64,000 nucleotides of DNA, from positions 7,130,001 through 7,194,000 of the forward strand of contig NZ_CP151803.1 in assembly GCF_038446955.1 (NCBI RefSeq), written 5' to 3'. The stretch is from Pedobacter sp. FW305-3-2-15-E-R2A2. GTDB taxonomy: Bacteria > Bacteroidota > Bacteroidia > Sphingobacteriales > Sphingobacteriaceae. The translations under genes and the position numbers were made by a program. This document shows, piece after piece, positions 1 to 8,620 of this stretch. Positions within the stretch are counted from its first letter, which is position 1, and each line of letters begins with the position of its first letter. The notes beneath the pieces are model-generated. The model saw only the letters and a list, made by a program, of their open reading frames with translations. It made no database searches and was not told where the DNA came from.

Positions 1-1
1 A

Positions 2-145
2 TTGATGTTTTATTTCCTGGAGAACTATTCCCACAAAGAGATTGGAGAGAACCTGGGGATTACGGAAGGAAATGCGCGAGTAAAGCTCAACAGAGCAAAG
101 AATAAACTAAAAGAACTTATAAAAAAACAAGGTTATGAATTTTGA
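2..145 (+). CDS. ECF RNA polymerase sigma factor, C-terminal fragment (cut by window edge)
   Basis: The first 47 codons read through the end of a sigma-70 family protein. HKEIGENLGI followed by TEGNARVKLNRAK is the region 4 helix-turn-helix that contacts the -35-type promoter element. The 5' part (region 2) lies outside the window, so the subtype cannot be fixed. Its short tail after region 4 fits an ECF (group 4) sigma factor. The stop codon lies inside the next gene: the two overlap by 11 bases in different frames, which points to translational coupling and a shared transcript with the membrane protein downstream. Confidence 0.8.
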   Translation: MMFYFLENYSHKEIGENLGITEGNARVKLNRAKNKLKELIKKQGYEF

Positions 146-758
146 CGATATAAAATCAGCATGGAACAAAGAATCGGAACAACCGATTGAAGTACCAAAA
201 ACAATTGAAAGCCTGAAAAAAGCACAGATGCCACTGGACAAATTCAGGAAAAACATGAGGGGAGAAGCGATGTTCCAGGTTGTGGCTTTATTAGCGAGTG
301 TCTTTATACCGGGTTATTTTAATCTCATCCCGGCATTAAGAGTTTCCTTTAATTGCACTTACATTATTTTTGTCATCACGACCGTATATTTCCTGCTCCG
401 GTTTTACAGACTTTATAAAAAAATCGGACAATCTTCTTTAACCACGAAAGACAGCTTGTATGAATTAAATTATGATCTGAAGTCAAACTTGGAACTTTAT
501 AAAATGTTTAATTACATGCTCCTACCTGTCTTTCTGGTCTTTGGAGCTATAATTCTCGTTAATTTCAACTATGATTATTTTATGAAAGTAATTGTCAACG
601 AGCCCGGTTATTTCTATCTCGTATTTGGGTTGACAGTACTGAGTATCTATATCATGATTCATTTCTTTGCCATCATCTGGCTAAATCAATATTATGGCAA
701 ATATGCAAAGGAAATAGAATCGCTCATCGCTGAGCTGAAAGAGGAACAAGAGGATTAA
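135..758 (+). CDS. Four-helix membrane protein coupled to the ECF sigma gene, possible anti-sigma partner
   Basis: I do not recognise a named family. The protein has 207 residues: a charged soluble N-terminus (about 1-44), then hydrophobic segments near residues 46-62, 74-89, 123-143 and 160-184, and a short acidic C-terminal tail. Its start codon lies inside the 3' end of the sigma-factor gene. In Bacteroidota, genes placed this way after an ECF sigma gene often encode membrane proteins that hold the sigma factor inactive, so an anti-sigma-like role is plausible. That role is inferred from position only; no zinc-binding anti-sigma motif (HxxxCxxC) is visible. Confidence 0.65.
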   Translation: MNFDDIKSAWNKESEQPIEVPKTIESLKKAQMPLDKFRKNMRGEAMFQVVALLASVFIPGYFNLIPALRVSFNCTYIIFVITTVYFLLRFYRLYKKIGQSSLTTKDSLYELNYDLKSNLELYKMFNYMLLPVFLVFGAIILVNFNYDYFMKVIVNEPGYFYLVFGLTVLSIYIMIHFFAIIWLNQYYGKYAKEIESLIAELKEEQED

Positions 759-772
759 CGCTGGTATTCATC

Positions 773-2035
773 CTAAAAATCAAATTTTAACCTCACACCT
801 GTGCCAATAAGGTACAGGTTTTCCTGTTTAAGTTCCTTCATTGGTAGCTTTACAAATGGTTCAACGGAAAATGACTTACCTTTTGAGATCTTTTGTTTAT
901 ACCCCACAGAGAAGTTATAAAACCCTAAGTAAGGGTCATTTTTAATTTCTTTTTTGGGTGCTTCCTCAGAAACCGTTCTGTTCAACACCATCGCTTTCGC
1001 AACTCCGCTCTCCCCATCATATGCCTGTGGTGCAACCTTGCTTTCAATAAAAGTATTCTGCTGCTTCTGATCAATAACAGCGAAAGCCGAGACACCTACA
1101 TTCGCATACAATCTTTTACTCAAATGATACTTCAGCTCCAGGGGAATATCGATCCCACGTAACTGCGCATTGACCGCTTTCAGCTCTTTGCTCTCATTGG
1201 CAACCTCCCCCCCCACACTCATACTCATCATTGCCATATTAGGCGGATTTTCAATGGTTCTGGATGCACCCATTTCATTATAAGAAATACCTGAGTTAAG
1301 GGATACTTTATCCGACAGGGCGTAGCCCATACTTACGCCATACCCCATATTTAACTTTTTACTGTTTCCAAATGAAGGGGCAACAACAAGTCCCATTTCC
1401 CATTTACTTTCCCTTTTAGTAGTGGATTTATCCGTACTGGCGATTCGGTTTTGTTTGGTTTCGCCAATTAAGAAATCCTCGAAACTCTGTTTTTTTTCTA
1501 AAGCAGGCACCTGAGCAACAACCTGTTCATGAGGAACAACCTGCTCCGTTTTAGCACCAGGGGTTATAATAGGCTGTTTCGGTTCTATTTCGGCCATTGC
1601 AGAACGCGGCTCATTTGTGTTCAAATCTATTGCCGCCTGTCTGCGCTCTATGATATCACCAGCACGCGAAGTATGGTTATTTTCTGTAACTGAACTTGGT
1701 GTTTCTTCGTTTTGTCCGAAAGGAACAGCAGAGGTTACATCCGATACCTGAGGCAATACTGATCCATCTTTCTCCGGCTTAGTTCCGGTGATCTCCTGAT
1801 TTTTTGGCAAATCTTTTTTATCGAGCACAAAGAACAACCCAAATCCAATTAACAGGACTGCCGCAGCACTACTTAGCCCGCCCAACCAGAAAAACAAACC
1901 TCTTTTCTTCGGTTCTTCTTTTATAAAGTCTTCCCATGCCCCCGGGGCATACTCCTCCTCATGAGCCATCAAACTCTCCCTGATGTGAGTAATTAACTCG
2001 TCTTCAGGCAATTTCATATGTTCATTAGGTTTCAT
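773..2035 (-). CDS. Membrane-anchored outer-membrane beta-barrel-like protein, partner of the ECF sigma factor
   Basis: 420 residues. The first ~45 residues are soluble and acidic. One strong transmembrane helix follows (about 47-71, starting LFFWLGG), then a long low-complexity Pro/Gln/Thr linker (about 75-200). The C-terminal half (about 208-420) is rich in alternating hydrophobic strands and ends in LKFDF, typical of Bacteroidota beta-barrel proteins. The gene starts 62 bp after the sigma gene on the same strand, so the two are probably co-transcribed. The layout (cytoplasmic head, one helix, barrel-like domain) recalls anti-sigma factors that sense the envelope. The regulatory role is inferred. 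Confidence 0.7.
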   Translation of the reverse strand: MKPNEHMKLPEDELITHIRESLMAHEEEYAPGAWEDFIKEEPKKRGLFFWLGGLSSAAAVLLIGFGLFFVLDKKDLPKNQEITGTKPEKDGSVLPQVSDVTSAVPFGQNEETPSSVTENNHTSRAGDIIERRQAAIDLNTNEPRSAMAEIEPKQPIITPGAKTEQVVPHEQVVAQVPALEKKQSFEDFLIGETKQNRIASTDKSTTKRESKWEMGLVVAPSFGNSKKLNMGYGVSMGYALSDKVSLNSGISYNEMGASRTIENPPNMAMMSMSVGGEVANESKELKAVNAQLRGIDIPLELKYHLSKRLYANVGVSAFAVIDQKQQNTFIESKVAPQAYDGESGVAKAMVLNRTVSEEAPKKEIKNDPYLGFYNFSVGYKQKISKGKSFSVEPFVKLPMKELKQENLYLIGTGVRLKFDF

Positions 2036-2097
2036 CCTCGTTTCTTTATATTTATCTGGATCAGGTATTTATTCAATGCGTTTCTATATTATTTAAT

Positions 2098-2667
2098 CTA
2101 GTTGGACTCATAAGAACTAATCAATGATTTCGAATAAAGCGTTCTCAATTTATTCTTTGCTCTGGTCAGATAGACCCGACTTGAGCTCTCCGGAATATTC
2201 AATAGTTTGGAGATTTCATCATGCGAGAAACCTTCAATTTCATACATATTAAAAATCAACTTGTGAGTTTCCGGCAATTGACTCAACAGTTTCATAATAT
2301 CCTGCACATTGAGTTGAGAAATGGCGTTTAGTTCTGTAAGTGGCTGCTGCAAATCTTCTATATCTTCCACATATAGATAAGTCCGTTTGCTTCTTAGGAA
2401 ATCGATCGCTGTACGCGAAGAGATTCTTGCAATCCACCCTTTAAAGGCTTTTTGTAAATCCGCCTTATCCTTTGGGAAACCAAATTGTCCTATACTTTTA
2501 AAAACCTTAATAAAGCTATCGTTAATCAACTCCTGAGCATCATTTTTATCATTAACGTATCTCAAAATAACGCCCATTAAATAGCCGTAAAATGATTTAT
2601 AAACCACCTCTTTACATTTGTTGTCATTTTTCAAACACCCCGCTAAAACGTCCTCAAATTTGAGCAT
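2098..2667 (-). CDS. ECF-family RNA polymerase sigma factor
   Basis: A 189-residue sigma-70 family protein with the two ECF domains. Region 2 spans about residues 20-95, with NDAQELINDSFIKVFKSIG as core and -10 recognition part and WIARISSRTAIDFLRSKR as the 2.4 helix. Region 4 is near residues 130-180 (LPETHKLIFNMYEIEGFSH then DEISKLLNI). There is no region 1.1 or 3, as expected for group 4. It heads a two-gene unit with the barrel protein downstream. Target genes cannot be told from the sequence. Confidence 0.9.
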   Translation of the reverse strand: MLKFEDVLAGCLKNDNKCKEVVYKSFYGYLMGVILRYVNDKNDAQELINDSFIKVFKSIGQFGFPKDKADLQKAFKGWIARISSRTAIDFLRSKRTYLYVEDIEDLQQPLTELNAISQLNVQDIMKLLSQLPETHKLIFNMYEIEGFSHDEISKLLNIPESSSRVYLTRAKNKLRTLYSKSLISSYESN

Positions 2668-2818
2668 TCTTTTCTAACACCATTAAGGATTATTTAAGTT
2701 TACCGTCTCTGTACGACTAAAAACGAAGAGATTGAAAAAGAACATCAACCTCAGCATCTTCCAACACACTGTTTAACAGAGGAAATGTAAATTTAATCAT
2801 TTCCATTATTCAAAGATT

Positions 2819-2847
2819 AAAAAAAGCCGGTTTCCTAAGAAACCGAC
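2819..2847 (-). terminator. Rho-independent terminator of the DUF4397 lipoprotein gene
   Basis: On the minus strand a 9-bp stem (one G-U pair) with a 4-nt loop is followed by a run of seven T. It begins 12 bases past the stop codon of the lipoprotein gene. Confidence 0.85.
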
Positions 2848-2859
2848 CTGGGGGGGTAT

Positions 2860-3573
2860 CTATTTCGCCATGTAGATGTTGGCTCCAAATTTCAATGGAT
2901 CCGCATCTAACTTACCTTTATATCCTTTGGCATAAATGGTGTAAAGCTTTCCTTTCTCGAGCTTACTTCCAGGTACCGTTGCCAATACAGTTTTTGTAGC
3001 ATTATCCTTAATCTCGAAAGCAACGTTATCTCCTGCTTCTATAGCTGCAAATGCTGTAGATTCTTTGTATGCTTTGTTGACAAACAAATCTGTTGTTTCT
3101 CCTTTAACCGACAGAATTAATGGAGCAGCATCAGGGCTTAGGTTAAGGAACCGAACCTTTGCTTTTGTCGTTGTTGCAGGGCTATCCAACTGATCAACAA
3201 CCGTTAAAAAAGCTCTGTTAGCTCCTGTATCTATTAAAAAAGTAGTATAGTATTTATCTGACTGATAAACCTGATCTTTTGTCAACAGATAGTTTGTCTT
3301 CCCTCTTTCCACGATACCAATCCTCGCTAAACCCGGATAGAAAGCAACATAGTCAAACTTTGTCCCGAACTTGAAAGCATCTGCACTCCATCTCTGACCT
3401 CCAATAATAAAATCGAATTCTTTAATGGTTGGACTTGCATTTACAACAGACAACACCGTAGCTGCAATTGGTTTGGAATCATCTCTTTTAGAGCAGGCCG
3501 ATAATGCTACCGAAATCGTCACTGCAGCAATAAAAGCTTTAGATATATTTTTTAGTTTGTTTGAAATTTCCAT
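2860..3573 (-). CDS. DUF4397 domain lipoprotein
   Basis: 237 residues. The N-terminus is a lipoprotein signal: a basic start, a hydrophobic stretch, then LSAC with the lipid-accepting Cys at residue 27, followed by SKRDD. Two related halves (about 40-130 and 135-225) carry phrases such as VRFLNLSPDAAPLILSV and KLYTIYAKGYKG that match DUF4397, a beta-sandwich domain common in exported Bacteroidota proteins. It is probably anchored in the outer membrane or periplasm. The function of the family is unknown. It is a single-gene unit with its own terminator. Confidence 0.85.
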   Translation of the reverse strand: MEISNKLKNISKAFIAAVTISVALSACSKRDDSKPIAATVLSVVNASPTIKEFDFIIGGQRWSADAFKFGTKFDYVAFYPGLARIGIVERGKTNYLLTKDQVYQSDKYYTTFLIDTGANRAFLTVVDQLDSPATTTKAKVRFLNLSPDAAPLILSVKGETTDLFVNKAYKESTAFAAIEAGDNVAFEIKDNATKTVLATVPGSKLEKGKLYTIYAKGYKGKLDADPLKFGANIYMAK

Positions 3574-3712
3574 AATTAAAATTATTAAGATGTATAAATC
3601 GTTTAGTTATTGGCCGTTAACCATTTTCCTCCTAAAACGCAGCACTCGCTAAAAACGCTACAGTTCACATGAAATATTTTTTAGGATCGCAGATTTAAGA
3701 ATTAAAATTTCA

Positions 3713-3749
3713 TAAAAAACCCCGTTACATAAAAATGCAACGGGGTTTT
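3713..3749 (-). terminator. Rho-independent terminator of htpG
   Basis: A stem AACCCCGTT/AACGGGGTT, extended inside by three more pairs after one mismatch, is followed on the minus strand by a T-run. It lies 18 bases beyond the htpG stop codon. On the plus strand there are also four T after the stem, so weak bidirectional action is possible. Confidence 0.85.
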
Positions 3750-3766
3750 CAGGAAAAAGGAAATAC

Positions 3767-5656
3767 TTAAATAAGATTTACACTTCTACTCACAAAAGCT
3801 GTTAGTTCTGCTCCTGTCAGCATTCCTTGCGCCAATAAAGCCAAATCCACGGCTTGTTTTGCAAGCAGGCTTTGCTCTTCTTCATTGTCTGTTAAAAGAA
3901 TCTTTCCAATCAGCTTATGGTTTCCATTGATGGCCACCTTATAATTATCAGGCATACTACCATAGAAGCCCATACCACCACCCATCTGAGCCATATCTTT
4001 CATGCGTCGCATAAATTCATCCATGGTTACTGTAACCGGTAATTCTTCCGGGTTTAACCCAACAACTTCTACCTGCATGCCAGGTTTAGTAATCGCCTTG
4101 GTAAAGATTTCTGTAACCTTTTTTGACTGCTCCTCTGTAAGCACAGATTCTATTGCCTCATCTTTTTCAATCAATTTATCCGCCACACTGGAGTCTACAC
4201 GTTTCAATTGTGTTTTTTCCAGTTTGTTCTCTAATTGATTGATAAAATGGTTGTCAATAGGCGAGTTCATTAATAAGACATCATAATCTTTTTTATTGGC
4301 CGACTGAATAAAACTATCTTGTTTTGCAGGATCATTCGAGTAAATATAAACCACCTGTCCATTTTTATCGGTCTGGAAGTCTTTTACTTTATCGTGATAC
4401 TCCTCTAAAGTAAAGTGTTCGTTTTTTGTATTGGTTAATAAGGCAAAGTCTTTCGCTTTATCATAAAACTTCTCTTCGCTTACCAGACCATATTTCACGA
4501 ATAAACCGATGTCACTCCATTTCTCTTCATAAGCCTTACGGTCTTTGTTAAAGAGCTCCTGTAATTTATCCGCGACTTTCTTAGTGATGTAACTATTGAT
4601 TTTTTTAACGTTACTATCTGCCTGAAGAAAACTTCTGGAAACGTTCAATGGGATATCCGGTGAGTCAATTACACCATGCAACAACATCAGGAATTCCGGA
4701 ACGATGTCTTTTACTTCATCAGTAATAAATACCTGACGGGAGAACAACTTGATTTTATTGCGTTGCATGTCAAAATCGTTCTTCACTTTAGGGAAATACA
4801 ATACTCCTGTTAAGTTGAAAGGATAATCGACATTCAGGTGAATCCAGAATAAAGGATCTTCCGAGAAAGGATACAGTTGTTTATAAAAGGCAAGGTAATC
4901 TTCGTCTGACAAATCTGCAGGTGCTTTCGTCCAGATCGGGTTGGTGGTGTTGATGATATTGTCGACCTCAACAGCTACTGTTTTTGGTTTTCCTTCTTCG
5001 TCTTCACCATCTGCAATTTGTTCTGTCTTCGTCCCAAATTTAATTGGTACCGGTAAGAACTTACCATATTTATCCAGAATCTCTTCCAGTTTATTTTTAC
5101 TTAGAAACTCTTCTGATTCTGCATTGATGTGAAGGGTAATTTCAGTACCTCTGGTGGTTCTGTTACCCGTGCTGATTTCAAATTCAGTACTGCCATCGCA
5201 TACCCAACGGGCAGGCTCCGCGCCTTCCTGATAAGAAAGGGTCTGGATTTCTACCAGGTCTGCTACCATAAAGGCAGAATAGAAGCCTAAACCAAATTTA
5301 CCAATGATTTCATTGGCGTCTTTAGCATCCTTAAATTTCTCTACAAACTCACTTGCTCCCGAGAAAGCCACCTGATTGATGTATTTTTTGATCTCCTCAG
5401 CAGTCATCCCCAAACCATTATCTGTAATGGTAATGGTCTTTTTCTCTGCATCAACAGCAACTTCTACCAATGGGTTACCCAGCTCTCCGTTGTATTGTCC
5501 CAATGCGGCAAGACGTTTAATCTTTTGTACCGCATCAACGGCATTTGAAACCAGCTCGCGCAGGAAAATTTCATTGTCTGAATACAGGAATTTTTTGATG
5601 ATCGGGAAAATATTCTCCGTGTGAATGGAAATGGTTCCTTTTTCTTCTATGCTCAT
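3767..5656 (-). CDS. htpG: Molecular chaperone HtpG (Hsp90)
   Basis: 629 residues, the usual length for bacterial Hsp90. The N-terminal GHKL ATPase domain (about 1-220) shows the family motifs ELVSNAVDAVQKIK, DNGLGMT and IGKFGLGFYSAFMVAD, which bind ATP-Mg. The middle domain has the conserved catalytic-loop sequence SRSFLQAD near residue 340. The C-terminal dimerisation domain closes the protein. It folds or remodels client proteins in the cytoplasm as an ATP-driven dimer. The gene is alone on its strand, with a strong terminator downstream and a divergent neighbour upstream. No CIRCE element is seen; a different inverted repeat sits 62 bp before the start (listed separately). Confidence 0.98.
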   Translation of the reverse strand: MSIEEKGTISIHTENIFPIIKKFLYSDNEIFLRELVSNAVDAVQKIKRLAALGQYNGELGNPLVEVAVDAEKKTITITDNGLGMTAEEIKKYINQVAFSGASEFVEKFKDAKDANEIIGKFGLGFYSAFMVADLVEIQTLSYQEGAEPARWVCDGSTEFEISTGNRTTRGTEITLHINAESEEFLSKNKLEEILDKYGKFLPVPIKFGTKTEQIADGEDEEGKPKTVAVEVDNIINTTNPIWTKAPADLSDEDYLAFYKQLYPFSEDPLFWIHLNVDYPFNLTGVLYFPKVKNDFDMQRNKIKLFSRQVFITDEVKDIVPEFLMLLHGVIDSPDIPLNVSRSFLQADSNVKKINSYITKKVADKLQELFNKDRKAYEEKWSDIGLFVKYGLVSEEKFYDKAKDFALLTNTKNEHFTLEEYHDKVKDFQTDKNGQVVYIYSNDPAKQDSFIQSANKKDYDVLLMNSPIDNHFINQLENKLEKTQLKRVDSSVADKLIEKDEAIESVLTEEQSKKVTEIFTKAITKPGMQVEVVGLNPEELPVTVTMDEFMRRMKDMAQMGGGMGFYGSMPDNYKVAINGNHKLIGKILLTDNEEEQSLLAKQAVDLALLAQGMLTGAELTAFVSRSVNLI

Positions 5657-5717
5657 ATGTTAACTCATTTTTAAGTACATAACGATCCTATCAATGCCTA
5701 TTCCAATTCAACATTGT

Positions 5718-5730
5718 TGTCAAATTGACA
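5718..5730. promoter_or_regulatory. Candidate operator (inverted repeat) between htpG and the DUF2157 gene
   Basis: A perfect 6+6 bp inverted repeat with a one-base centre, TGTCAAATTGACA, lies in the 161-bp divergent intergenic region, 62 bp before htpG and 88 bp before the DUF2157 gene. It has the size of a dimeric regulator site. No regulator is identified. Confidence 0.3.
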
Positions 5731-5817
5731 GTTCGGCTTCCAATTTCAGCCTTGATGTCGACTAAACAAAATCTTTGCGTATACTTGAATATCCTATGAT
5801 TAAACATTATCTACCTT

Positions 5818-6798
5818 ATGAATGCAACACATTACGATAAACTAAAAGAAGAGGACTTTATTTCAGACGCATCTATTGAAAATATACGAATAAGGGAGCA
5901 AAACCCCTTGTTTTCTTTACATTGGGAACTAAAAACCTTATTGTATCTGGGCGTTATGTTATTGAGCACCGGATTAGGCATTCTTATCTATAAGAATATT
6001 GATACCATTGGCCATCAGGTGATTCTGGCCATCATCGCAGCGATCAGCATTGGTTGTTTCGCTTATTGCCTTAAGCATCGTGCCCCATTTAGCAGGGAAA
6101 GGGTAAAATCTCCAAATTCACTTTTTGATTACCTGCTGCTCCTTGGTTGCCTTAGCTTTTTAACTTTTGTAGGCTATCTACAGTTTCAGTATACCGTTTT
6201 CGGCACCAACTATGGAATGGCAACTTTTATTCCGATGTTGCTTTTATTTTTTGTCGCCTATGAGTTTGACCACCTTGGAATTCTCAGTATGGGAATTGCC
6301 AACCTCGCGATATGGATGGGGGTATCGGTTACTCCCGCTCAACTACTTTCCAGTGGGAACTTTGACAATGAAACGGTGATTTATACTTACCTGATTCTGG
6401 GTTTAATCCTTTTGCTGGCAGGACAGTTGTCAGAATATTTCAATTTCAAAAAACATTTTAGATTTAGTTATCTGCATTTCGGAATCCATATTTCGTTCGT
6501 CTCTTTATTGTTTGGCTACTTTAACCATTATTCATCGTCATTATCATTTATATGGCTTCTGGTGCTCTTTGTCTTAGCCTTTTACCTGTATACAGATGCG
6601 AGGAAACATAAATCATTCTACTTTTTGTTACTCGTAGTTCTTTATAGCTATATCGCCTTTAGCATCATTATGGTGAGGGGCTTCATTGCAATTAATGATA
6701 TTGGAGCAATATACTTGTGCTGCCTGTATTTTATTGGTTCTGCCATTGCGCTGATCCGTCTGTTAATCTATTTAAACAAGCAAATTAAAGCCTCATGA
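5818..6798 (+). CDS. DUF2157-type polytopic membrane protein
   Basis: 326 residues. A short soluble N-terminus is followed by about nine hydrophobic segments, beginning near residue 40 (TLLYLGVMLLSTGLGILIY). This matches the DUF2157 type of inner-membrane protein, whose function is not known. It overlaps the next membrane-protein gene by 4 bases (ATGA), so the two are translationally coupled and probably act together. The start was taken at the first ATG after a long non-coding stretch. Confidence 0.75.
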   Translation: MNATHYDKLKEEDFISDASIENIRIREQNPLFSLHWELKTLLYLGVMLLSTGLGILIYKNIDTIGHQVILAIIAAISIGCFAYCLKHRAPFSRERVKSPNSLFDYLLLLGCLSFLTFVGYLQFQYTVFGTNYGMATFIPMLLLFFVAYEFDHLGILSMGIANLAIWMGVSVTPAQLLSSGNFDNETVIYTYLILGLILLLAGQLSEYFNFKKHFRFSYLHFGIHISFVSLLFGYFNHYSSSLSFIWLLVLFVLAFYLYTDARKHKSFYFLLLVVLYSYIAFSIIMVRGFIAINDIGAIYLCCLYFIGSAIALIRLLIYLNKQIKAS

Positions 6799-7973
6799 TC
6801 ATTTATAACAAAACCTGGCTAAAGAATTTAGATTTGCAGAACCAGTTAAAAAGAGCACAGCGTTTAGGAGACATTACTGCTGAGGAACTAAAACACATGG
6901 AGGAAAAGTATCCGGTCGGCTTTTACACACCCAATATTTTCGTCAGGGCCGGTCTTTTTATCCTAACCCAAATCATTACCAGTTTTGCGGGAGGACTGCT
7001 CAGCCTGATTCTGAGCAGTATGGATGAGCTGATTACTTCACCGGGCTACTGGTTATTTTTAGGTCTCATCAGTTATATCGCGCTGGAGTTAATCGTTCGA
7101 CGGATGCATCATTTCAGATCCGGCGTAGACGATGCATTAATGTGGACGGCCGCCGGATTAATCCTTTCTGCTTTTATTGGTTACCTCACGATAGCTCAGC
7201 GAAACGGCCTTTCTGCCCCATTTGAAAGTTACCTTTTTGGCTTCACGTTGGTATTAGCTGGCTATTTTACCCTCCGTTTCGCAGATATGCTAATGGCTGT
7301 CGTATCCTTCCTTTCTTTAATTTTCTTCCTATTCTTTAGCCGCGAACTCTTTGGAGTCTATGCTGCAGCGATTCTTCCTTTTCTGATCATCCTGGTCTCT
7401 GCCGGAGTTTATTTTCTTTGTATTTACTGGAAAAAGTATAAAGACTATGAAAACTGTCTTACAGCGCTGCGGGTCTTCTGCCTTCTCATCGGGTATGCGG
7501 CAGGCAATTACTTTGTAGTCAAAGAAATGGGAGGTATGATCAACCAACCTTTGCAGGAAGGAGAGGGACTTCCTCTCGGCTGGTTCTTCTGGACCTGGAC
7601 AATTGCCCTTCCTTTTGTATATATCGCCCTGGGCCTTAAACGAAAAGAGGTGATTTTATTACGTTCAGGCCTGATTCTGGTTGCCGCAGCAGCGTTTACC
7701 TTTAGAAATTATTACCATATTATGCCAATTGAGGGCGCTTTATCCATTGTTGGAGCAGCATTGCTGGCGATCTCTTATGGAGTAATTCATTACCTAAAAA
7801 CGCCAAAGAAAGGCTTCACCTATGAAGAACTTGATGATGATCAGCTACTGGATAAGATTAAAGTAGAGTCTCTTATTGTCGGCGAAACCTTTTCTGGCCC
7901 TGCTTCGGCGCCTGAGGGGAGCCGAATGGGTGGAGGAAGTTTTGGAGGCGGAGGATCAAGTGCTGACTTCTAG
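6795..7973 (+). CDS. Polytopic membrane protein with Gly-rich C-terminal tail, coupled to DUF2157 gene
   Basis: 392 residues with about ten predicted membrane helices from residue 50 to 335, then an acidic cytosolic-looking stretch (ELDDDQLLDKIKVESLIVGE) and a glycine-rich end, GGGSFGGGGSSADF. Such GGGxFGGGG tails also end many TPM-domain and related envelope proteins. I cannot name the function. The start overlaps the stop of the upstream DUF2157 gene by 4 bases, so they form a two-gene unit. Confidence 0.7.
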   Translation: MIIYNKTWLKNLDLQNQLKRAQRLGDITAEELKHMEEKYPVGFYTPNIFVRAGLFILTQIITSFAGGLLSLILSSMDELITSPGYWLFLGLISYIALELIVRRMHHFRSGVDDALMWTAAGLILSAFIGYLTIAQRNGLSAPFESYLFGFTLVLAGYFTLRFADMLMAVVSFLSLIFFLFFSRELFGVYAAAILPFLIILVSAGVYFLCIYWKKYKDYENCLTALRVFCLLIGYAAGNYFVVKEMGGMINQPLQEGEGLPLGWFFWTWTIALPFVYIALGLKRKEVILLRSGLILVAAAAFTFRNYYHIMPIEGALSIVGAALLAISYGVIHYLKTPKKGFTYEELDDDQLLDKIKVESLIVGETFSGPASAPEGSRMGGGSFGGGGSSADF

Positions 7974-8043
7974 CAGGAAAATAAATCTCCTTAGTTATTT
8001 AGAATAGTTCCAAATAGTTTGTTTCTTTGTAAAAAAAACTTAC

Positions 8044-8547
8044 ATGAAACAACCTTTTTATACCCTATCCTTAATATCTGCATTTCTTTTTGTCGGCTTC
8101 CACGCTATAGCTCAGAATCCAAAGACAGAAAAAAATCTTGATGCCAAGTCAAAAACTACTTTCTATAGCTTAGAGTCCGGAAAAATTGTCAAAGAGACAG
8201 AAAAATGGGACCTGGCTTTTAACAATACGGCGATTAAAATCAACAGTAAACAAAACGTTTCTGCACAGATTTTAAGTAATACGACCTTTGAGAAGGTGAC
8301 TAAAGCCCCGGAAAACGGCTATAAAAAGGACAGCCAAAGCAGCAGCGCCATCCCAACAGGATCGGGCAACGGATGGTACAATTATGATATGGCGACCCAT
8401 GCACTCAGTCCTATTCCAGGCAGGGTTATTATCGTCAAAACTGCTTCAGGAAAACATATTAAACTGGAAATTCTAAGTTATTATTTTGATGAAGAAGATT
8501 ATAATGAGACCGGTTTTTATACATTTAAATATGCAGCAGTTAAATAA
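8044..8547 (+). CDS. HmuY-like secreted protein
   Basis: 167 residues. A Sec signal peptide (about 1-24) ends in AIAQ. The mature part shows features of the HmuY family: TTFYSLESGKIV near the N-terminus, KWDLAFNNTAIKINS, GWYNYDMATH and a C-terminal TGFYTFKYA. HmuY proteins in Bacteroidota bind heme or related ligands outside the cell for uptake. Here there is no TonB receptor beside it, so heme binding is a family-based guess. Transcription may end at an 11-bp inverted repeat overlapping the stop codon. Confidence 0.7.
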   Translation: MKQPFYTLSLISAFLFVGFHAIAQNPKTEKNLDAKSKTTFYSLESGKIVKETEKWDLAFNNTAIKINSKQNVSAQILSNTTFEKVTKAPENGYKKDSQSSSAIPTGSGNGWYNYDMATHALSPIPGRVIIVKTASGKHIKLEILSYYFDEEDYNETGFYTFKYAAVK

Positions 8548-8598
8548 GCTTCTAAAACCAACTTATTGATACCAAATATTATCTTACAGAAGCTTATT
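8543..8598 (+). terminator. Weak terminator-like inverted repeat after the HmuY-like gene
   Basis: AATAAGCTTCT and AGAAGCTTATT form a perfect 11-bp inverted repeat with a 34-nt loop. The left arm overlaps the stop codon. The T-run after the right arm is poor, so termination is uncertain. Confidence 0.35.
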
Positions 8599-8605
8599 TC
8601 TTGCG

Positions 8606-8613
8606 TATCTTTG
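8606..8613 (+). promoter_or_regulatory. Candidate -7 promoter box of the M16 peptidase gene
   Basis: TATCTTTG matches the Bacteroidota -7 consensus TAnnTTTG. It ends 7 nt before the ATG at 8621, predicting a very short or absent leader. No TTG is found at the standard -33 distance. Confidence 0.45.
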
Positions 8614-8620
8614 CTCCTTG

